Assembly: GCA_024220505.1 (NCBI GenBank)
Contig: JAKZZE010000036.1
Location: 124,001 to 188,000, forward strand
DNA from: Rhizopus arrhizus
Taxonomy: Eukaryota; Mucoromycota; Mucoromycetes; Mucorales; Rhizopodaceae
DNA: 64,000 nt
Direction of reading: 5' to 3'
The notes beneath the pieces are model-generated. The model made no database searches. It saw only the letters and a list, made by a program, of their open reading frames with translations, and was not told the origin of the DNA. Below are positions 60,325 to 64,000 of this stretch, piece by piece. Numbering within the stretch: the stretch's first letter is position 1; every line of letters starts with the position of its first letter. The position numbers and the translations under genes are program-made.

Positions 60325-61132
60325 TTACAAAATAACGCACTTCTTTTTCTTGTTCTTTCCAGGATGTTTATTTGCCATTAGTGCAGCTCTTGTTGCATGT
60401 TCAAATACCTCACGTACACCTTCACCTGTCTTTGCTGAGCATTCAATATATTTATATGCGCCTATTTTTTGCGCAACAGACATGCCCTAAATAAGAAGGT
60501 AACTATTTTATTTTCATACCACATCTATGCTTTATTACCTCTTCTGTTGCTACGGGCTTTTGAGATGTCTTTCTTAATTCCTCAATTTTTGCAGGATCAT
60601 TTCTTAAATCTTTTTTACAGGCAACAAGTAAGATAGGAAGTCCTTGACAGAAATGTAGTATCTCTGATATCCACTAAAATAACCCTGTCAACATATAAAC
60701 ATACACAAATAAAATAAAGTTTTACCTTTTCTTGAACGTTGTCCAATGTATCAGGAGAATCGATAGAGAAACAGATAAGAATGACATTAGAATCAGGATA
60801 AGACAAAGGTCGAAGACGATCATAGTCTTCCTGTCCTATAATGAAATAAGGAAATTGTACTTATACAGACTCATACACAGATTGAATATACCTGCTGTAT
60901 CCCATAAAGCCAACTCAACATGCTTATTATCGACTTCAACATCTGCTACATAACTTTCAAATACAGTAGGGACATACGCCTATGCATAGAAATGAATAAG
61001 CTTTTAGTCGTCTTTTCTATATAAGCATCCACTCACCTCTGGGAAAGATCCTCTTGAAAATACAGTCAAAAGACATGTTTTACCACAGGCACCATCGCCA
61101 ACAATCACAAGCTTTTTTCTTATTTCAGACAT
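60325..61132 (-). CDS. RHO1: Rho1-type GTPase, with a one-base frameshift in exon 2
   Basis: Five exons: 61037-61132, 60892-60980, 60726-60835, 60539-60673 and 60325-60486. The sequence [63 protein letters not shown] and the CVIL geranylgeranylation tail are those of Rho1. All splice junctions fit, but the coding sum is 592 bp, one too many: exon 2 has four T (four A on the plus strand, 60959-60962) where the conserved V-F-E codons need three. Removing one base gives 196 aa. Either a sequencing or assembly error or a fresh inactivation. Rho1 drives cell-wall glucan synthesis and actin polarity. Confidence 0.9.
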
Positions 61133-62209
61133 AGTAAATCAATTTTTTTTTAGAAATAAGTTGTGTTGATGATAAAAAAAAAATAATAATAAAAGAAAAA
61201 GGCGTAGTTTACCTTTAAGTTACTCCACTATCCAATTTTTTCACGTTATCCAAATCAGGTAATCAGCTTATTACTGCATCATATCAACTGGTCGTATTTC
61301 ATATTCTAGAATGAGAGTAATCGCTTTTGCTCTGTTTATTTATCATATTATGATTCTTATATACTGTACGTTATAGTTAAAGGGAGGGGCTTTTACTTTG
61401 ATTTAGGGAAAAATAAAGTTAGTTTTAATGAGCTTATAATAATTGAGCGAATAGGGCTCAGCATGACGCAGACGTATTACTTTTTAGTTCTAGTTCGTTA
61501 CCTGAATGTGATTATGAATAGTAATAGCCATTTTTGTACAGAAAAAAAAAAGTGATGTGAAGGTATTTCTTTGTTTATACTTTTTAATAGATGATTTCTT
61601 TGTACGTTTCTTTGATTGTTCAGCTTCTTATTTGATTGTATCGCTCTGCAAGTGTGTTTGGTGGTTTGACAAAGTACTGCGCCCCTTCTACTCTCTCTCT
61701 AAAAGCTTATTATTTGTGTTACCTTGATGATTGAAGTTCACATCTTTTTATTCTACTGTTGATTGCCTTCTATCCGTACATCTTTTCCTTCGACAATTTG
61801 ATTTTAAATGAATATATATCACTTGAATATTTAAATGTGCTAGATTGTAAACTTATTTTATACTACATGTACAAACAACTCCAATTATTAGCAGATATTG
61901 AGACCTGTTTTAATCATAGCAATATATTTCAAAAAAAAAAAAAATGTATAGTTGCAACATTTTTTTTCTTTTGTTACCTGAAATCTTTTATTTCTCAACA
62001 AATAATTAATGAACACAGACATTTCAACCTAATATATTTAAAAAATAGCTGTAGACATCTTGATGTCATAGACATTTTGAAGCTACGTAAAATATTGTTC
62101 ATGCACAAAGCTGGAATTTGTGCAGCTGCCCATCTAAATGCCACTAACAACTATTGGGTCAATAATAAATTTATTACAAAGAAATTAGACAGGATACAGA
62201 GAGACTAAA
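61133..62209. other. Spacer with an unsupported open frame
   Basis: A 149-codon frame at 61759-62208 is A/T-rich, without similarity that I recognise. Its last 40 codons may belong to the transposase relic that follows. No promoter element was identified for the Rho1 gene beyond A/T-rich sequence. Confidence 0.4.
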
Positions 62210-62690
62210 AAAAAAATAGAAAGGACAGGACGACACTTGGAAAGGATAGAATGTAAAGATCCTTTCGTTACTTACGGTCAGCTAAGGTTGCAGCGAGTAG
62301 AATGGGGTTGATCGTTCTTAGATCAACAATCATCGGTTATTTGAAGATTTTGGATCGTTCTTTACGGTCTATTAGCCTGTTCGTATCGAATGACACGGCA
62401 AATGCGCTTCACATGGGTTTAAAAACACGTCGGTTGGACGAATGAGAATTGAAAATGCTTTGTCAGATCCGATGAGTCACAGTTTATCATTGAGGGCAGC
62501 AATAGAGGCATCAGGATGACTTGAAAGGTTGAAGGGAGATATGAAAAAATATCACATTATATCAATGACTGTGAGGAAAGGAAAATGCGATGATTTGGAA
62601 GTGCTTTTGGGAGAGAAGCTTTAGACTATTAATCTTTATAAATAGCGCAGTAAACCAAGACGAACGTGCCAATATTTTGGTTTAGAATGT
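62210..62690 (+). pseudogene. Tc1-like transposase relic, copy E
   Basis: Frame pieces with stops: HVGWTNEN, KCFVRSDESQFIIEG, SNRGIRMT, VEGRYEKI. SDESQF is the first-catalytic-Asp motif of Tc1 transposases, normally after W and before F.L.G.DGR..V.R. The rest is degraded. It is a different family branch from copies A-C. Confidence 0.55.
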
Positions 62691-63740
62691 TCACCTCGGG
62701 TTCATTGAACAATTCATGATAGGTATAACTCTCTTATTTTTAAAAATAAGCATATTAAATTCTACCTCTTTCGATTATTAAGTACCTTTCTTTCATTCTC
62801 ATTCAGTAATTACATATTGAGCTTAAAGTGTATTTTTATACAAGGAATTGGATTCAAAAACGATGAAACATTTTGATATAGACTATATAGTGGAAGGCTG
62901 CAAAGATTCACTTTACAAGGTATACCTACAGCAGCAATATACTGCTTGAGATCTTTATATATTCTTGAAAAAGTGGTTGAATATAACACTTCAGACATTA
63001 AGATAATACACCAGTAGTTAGAAGTTGAATTCAAGTCAAAAACTAAAATTCAGTTGAATTAAGCAATTGTGCAGATATGTAAGCCAGCATTACTGATGTA
63101 AGATAACAAGCTCATATGAACAACCAAAATGATGTATCATACAATAAATAGTAATAACTAGAATAATGTGTGATAGTTACAAAATAAATTGTTTATTGAT
63201 TTTCTTGCTGCTTCACAAATATACTATTTTATTGTATTTTACGTATGAGATACATTTAGAGATAAATAAAATAATAAAAATAAAAAAAGTATGCAACCAA
63301 ACTGCTGGTTAGTAACAGAAGGGCTATCAATAAGGTTTTATCTCTAGGGTAATATTTAAAGAAAATTACTATTTTTGTTAAATCCTTTCATTTTTGCCCT
63401 TGATCCTAAAGGGGTGCTAGCTTCTTAATGCTTTTCCCTTTGATCTGCTCTAGGCGAAATGCTGTTTATAAAACATCATGCTTCCTATACTGTCTTGTAA
63501 AATATAGATTAATAAAGTAATTGTTTAATCACATACGTCGTACAGCTGTAGATTTAACTTGGTAACCATTTCCCAAATCAAGTATTAATACGAATTTTTT
63601 GTTTTTTTTGTGGCTACCAAAAATTGGTGCGCACTCAAAGAATACGTTACAAAGAACCAATTGGCATGAATTTTTTCTTTTTTTCTTTTTTTGTTTTATT
63701 TAAAACTTGATTCATGAAACTAGCTTCTTTTTGAAAAGCA
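62691..63740. other. Gene-free AT-rich spacer
   Basis: Nothing recognised apart from T-rich sequence just before the last gene. Confidence 0.5.
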
Positions 63741-64000
63741 ATGTCTGCTTCATATAATGTAGAATATAACTCTCAAATACAAAACCCACAACAGTTTGCC
63801 TCTTCTGTTGCTGAATTAAAACGTCGTGCCTTTGTTGATAGATCACAGATTGAGAATTACGACATTAAAAACTGGATTGGTTCTGTTGTACAGCTTTATG
63901 AACAGGTATAAGCCAAACAAAAAAACTTTCTTTAAACACTTGTTAAATAATTGGTTAGGGTGATGCAGCATTACTTAATAACGATTTAGAAAATGCGTAT
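63741..64000 (+). CDS. USP8-dimer-domain protein, 5' part (runs off the window)
   Basis: Exon 1 63741-63905 and the start of exon 2 from 63959; the intron (53 bp, phase 0) fits. VAELKRRAFVDRSQIENYDI, WIGSVVQLYEQ, GDAALLNNDLENAY is the helical USP8/AMSH dimerisation domain seen in endosomal deubiquitinases (Doa4/USP8 or the AMSH/Sst2 type) that act on ESCRT cargo. The catalytic domain would lie beyond the window, so USP and JAMM classes cannot be distinguished. Confidence 0.7.

Noticed and set aside
60892..60980. Programmed +1 frameshifting in RHO1
   Set aside because: No known shift signal, and Rho1 genes elsewhere are not shifted; sequence error or mutation is simpler.
61759..62208. 149-codon open frame as a gene
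   Set aside because: A/T-driven composition, no recognised similarity, poly(A) run inside; merges into a transposase relic.

Overview
The window looks like nuclear DNA of an early-diverging filamentous fungus, most likely Mucoromycota (Mucorales). It is AT-rich, has short GT-AG introns (about 40-65 bp), carries many long poly(A)/poly(T) tracts, and holds single-copy fungal housekeeping genes separated by decayed transposons. No prokaryotic, organellar, rRNA, tRNA or CRISPR feature was recognised. Species cannot be fixed from the sequence alone. Exon structures below were built by hand by matching splice sites to reading frame. Almost every multi-exon model closes in frame, which makes the exceptions informative.

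Layout. 0.5-4.2 kb: double-RING/LON protein, then a forkhead factor. 4.3-6.6 kb: decayed transposases. 7.7-13.4 kb: SH3-RA polarity protein, F-box/LRR protein, alpha-tubulin. 13.8-15.3 kb: transposase scrap and a LINE ORF1. 15.9-20.0 kb: compact co-directional run of neurochondrin, RBX1 and an Opi1-like repressor. 20.9-22.5 kb: frameshifted four-RRM (Mrn1/Nrd1-like) pseudogene. 23.4-26.3 kb: bHLH factor, small secreted double-psi beta-barrel protein, two-finger GATA factor. 27.5-36.4 kb: short Cdc27/APC3, unknown protein, fructose-1,6-bisphosphatase, Zn2Cys6 factor, Rab5. 38.6-40.0 kb: CLIP-170-like protein. 40.9-47.2 kb: nested transposon island (LINE ORF2 and ORF1 relics, DDE transposases, a 124-bp palindromic MITE) that contains one intact four-exon gene with a candidate PD-(D/E)XK core. 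47-64 kb: long AT-rich gene-poor blocks with coding relics, interrupted by DNAJC17/Cwf23, eIF6, Pop4/Rpp29, Rho1 and a partial USP8-dimer-domain gene.

How genes relate. Polarity and cytoskeleton genes recur: SH3-RA protein, alpha-tubulin, CLIP-170-like +TIP, Rab5, Rho1. Two ubiquitin-ligase parts (F-box, RBX1) and an APC/C subunit are present. An Opi1-like repressor and an Ino4-like bHLH lie about 3.3 kb apart, the pair that controls phospholipid genes in yeast. The GATA factor has two copies of the fungal iron-GATA site upstream of itself.

Most worth following: a single-base frameshift in an otherwise perfect RHO1; the PD-(D/E)XK candidate inside the transposon island; GATA self-sites; a POP4 start codon alone on its exon, overlapped by a uORF stop that splicing creates; the short APC3; and the palindromic MITE.
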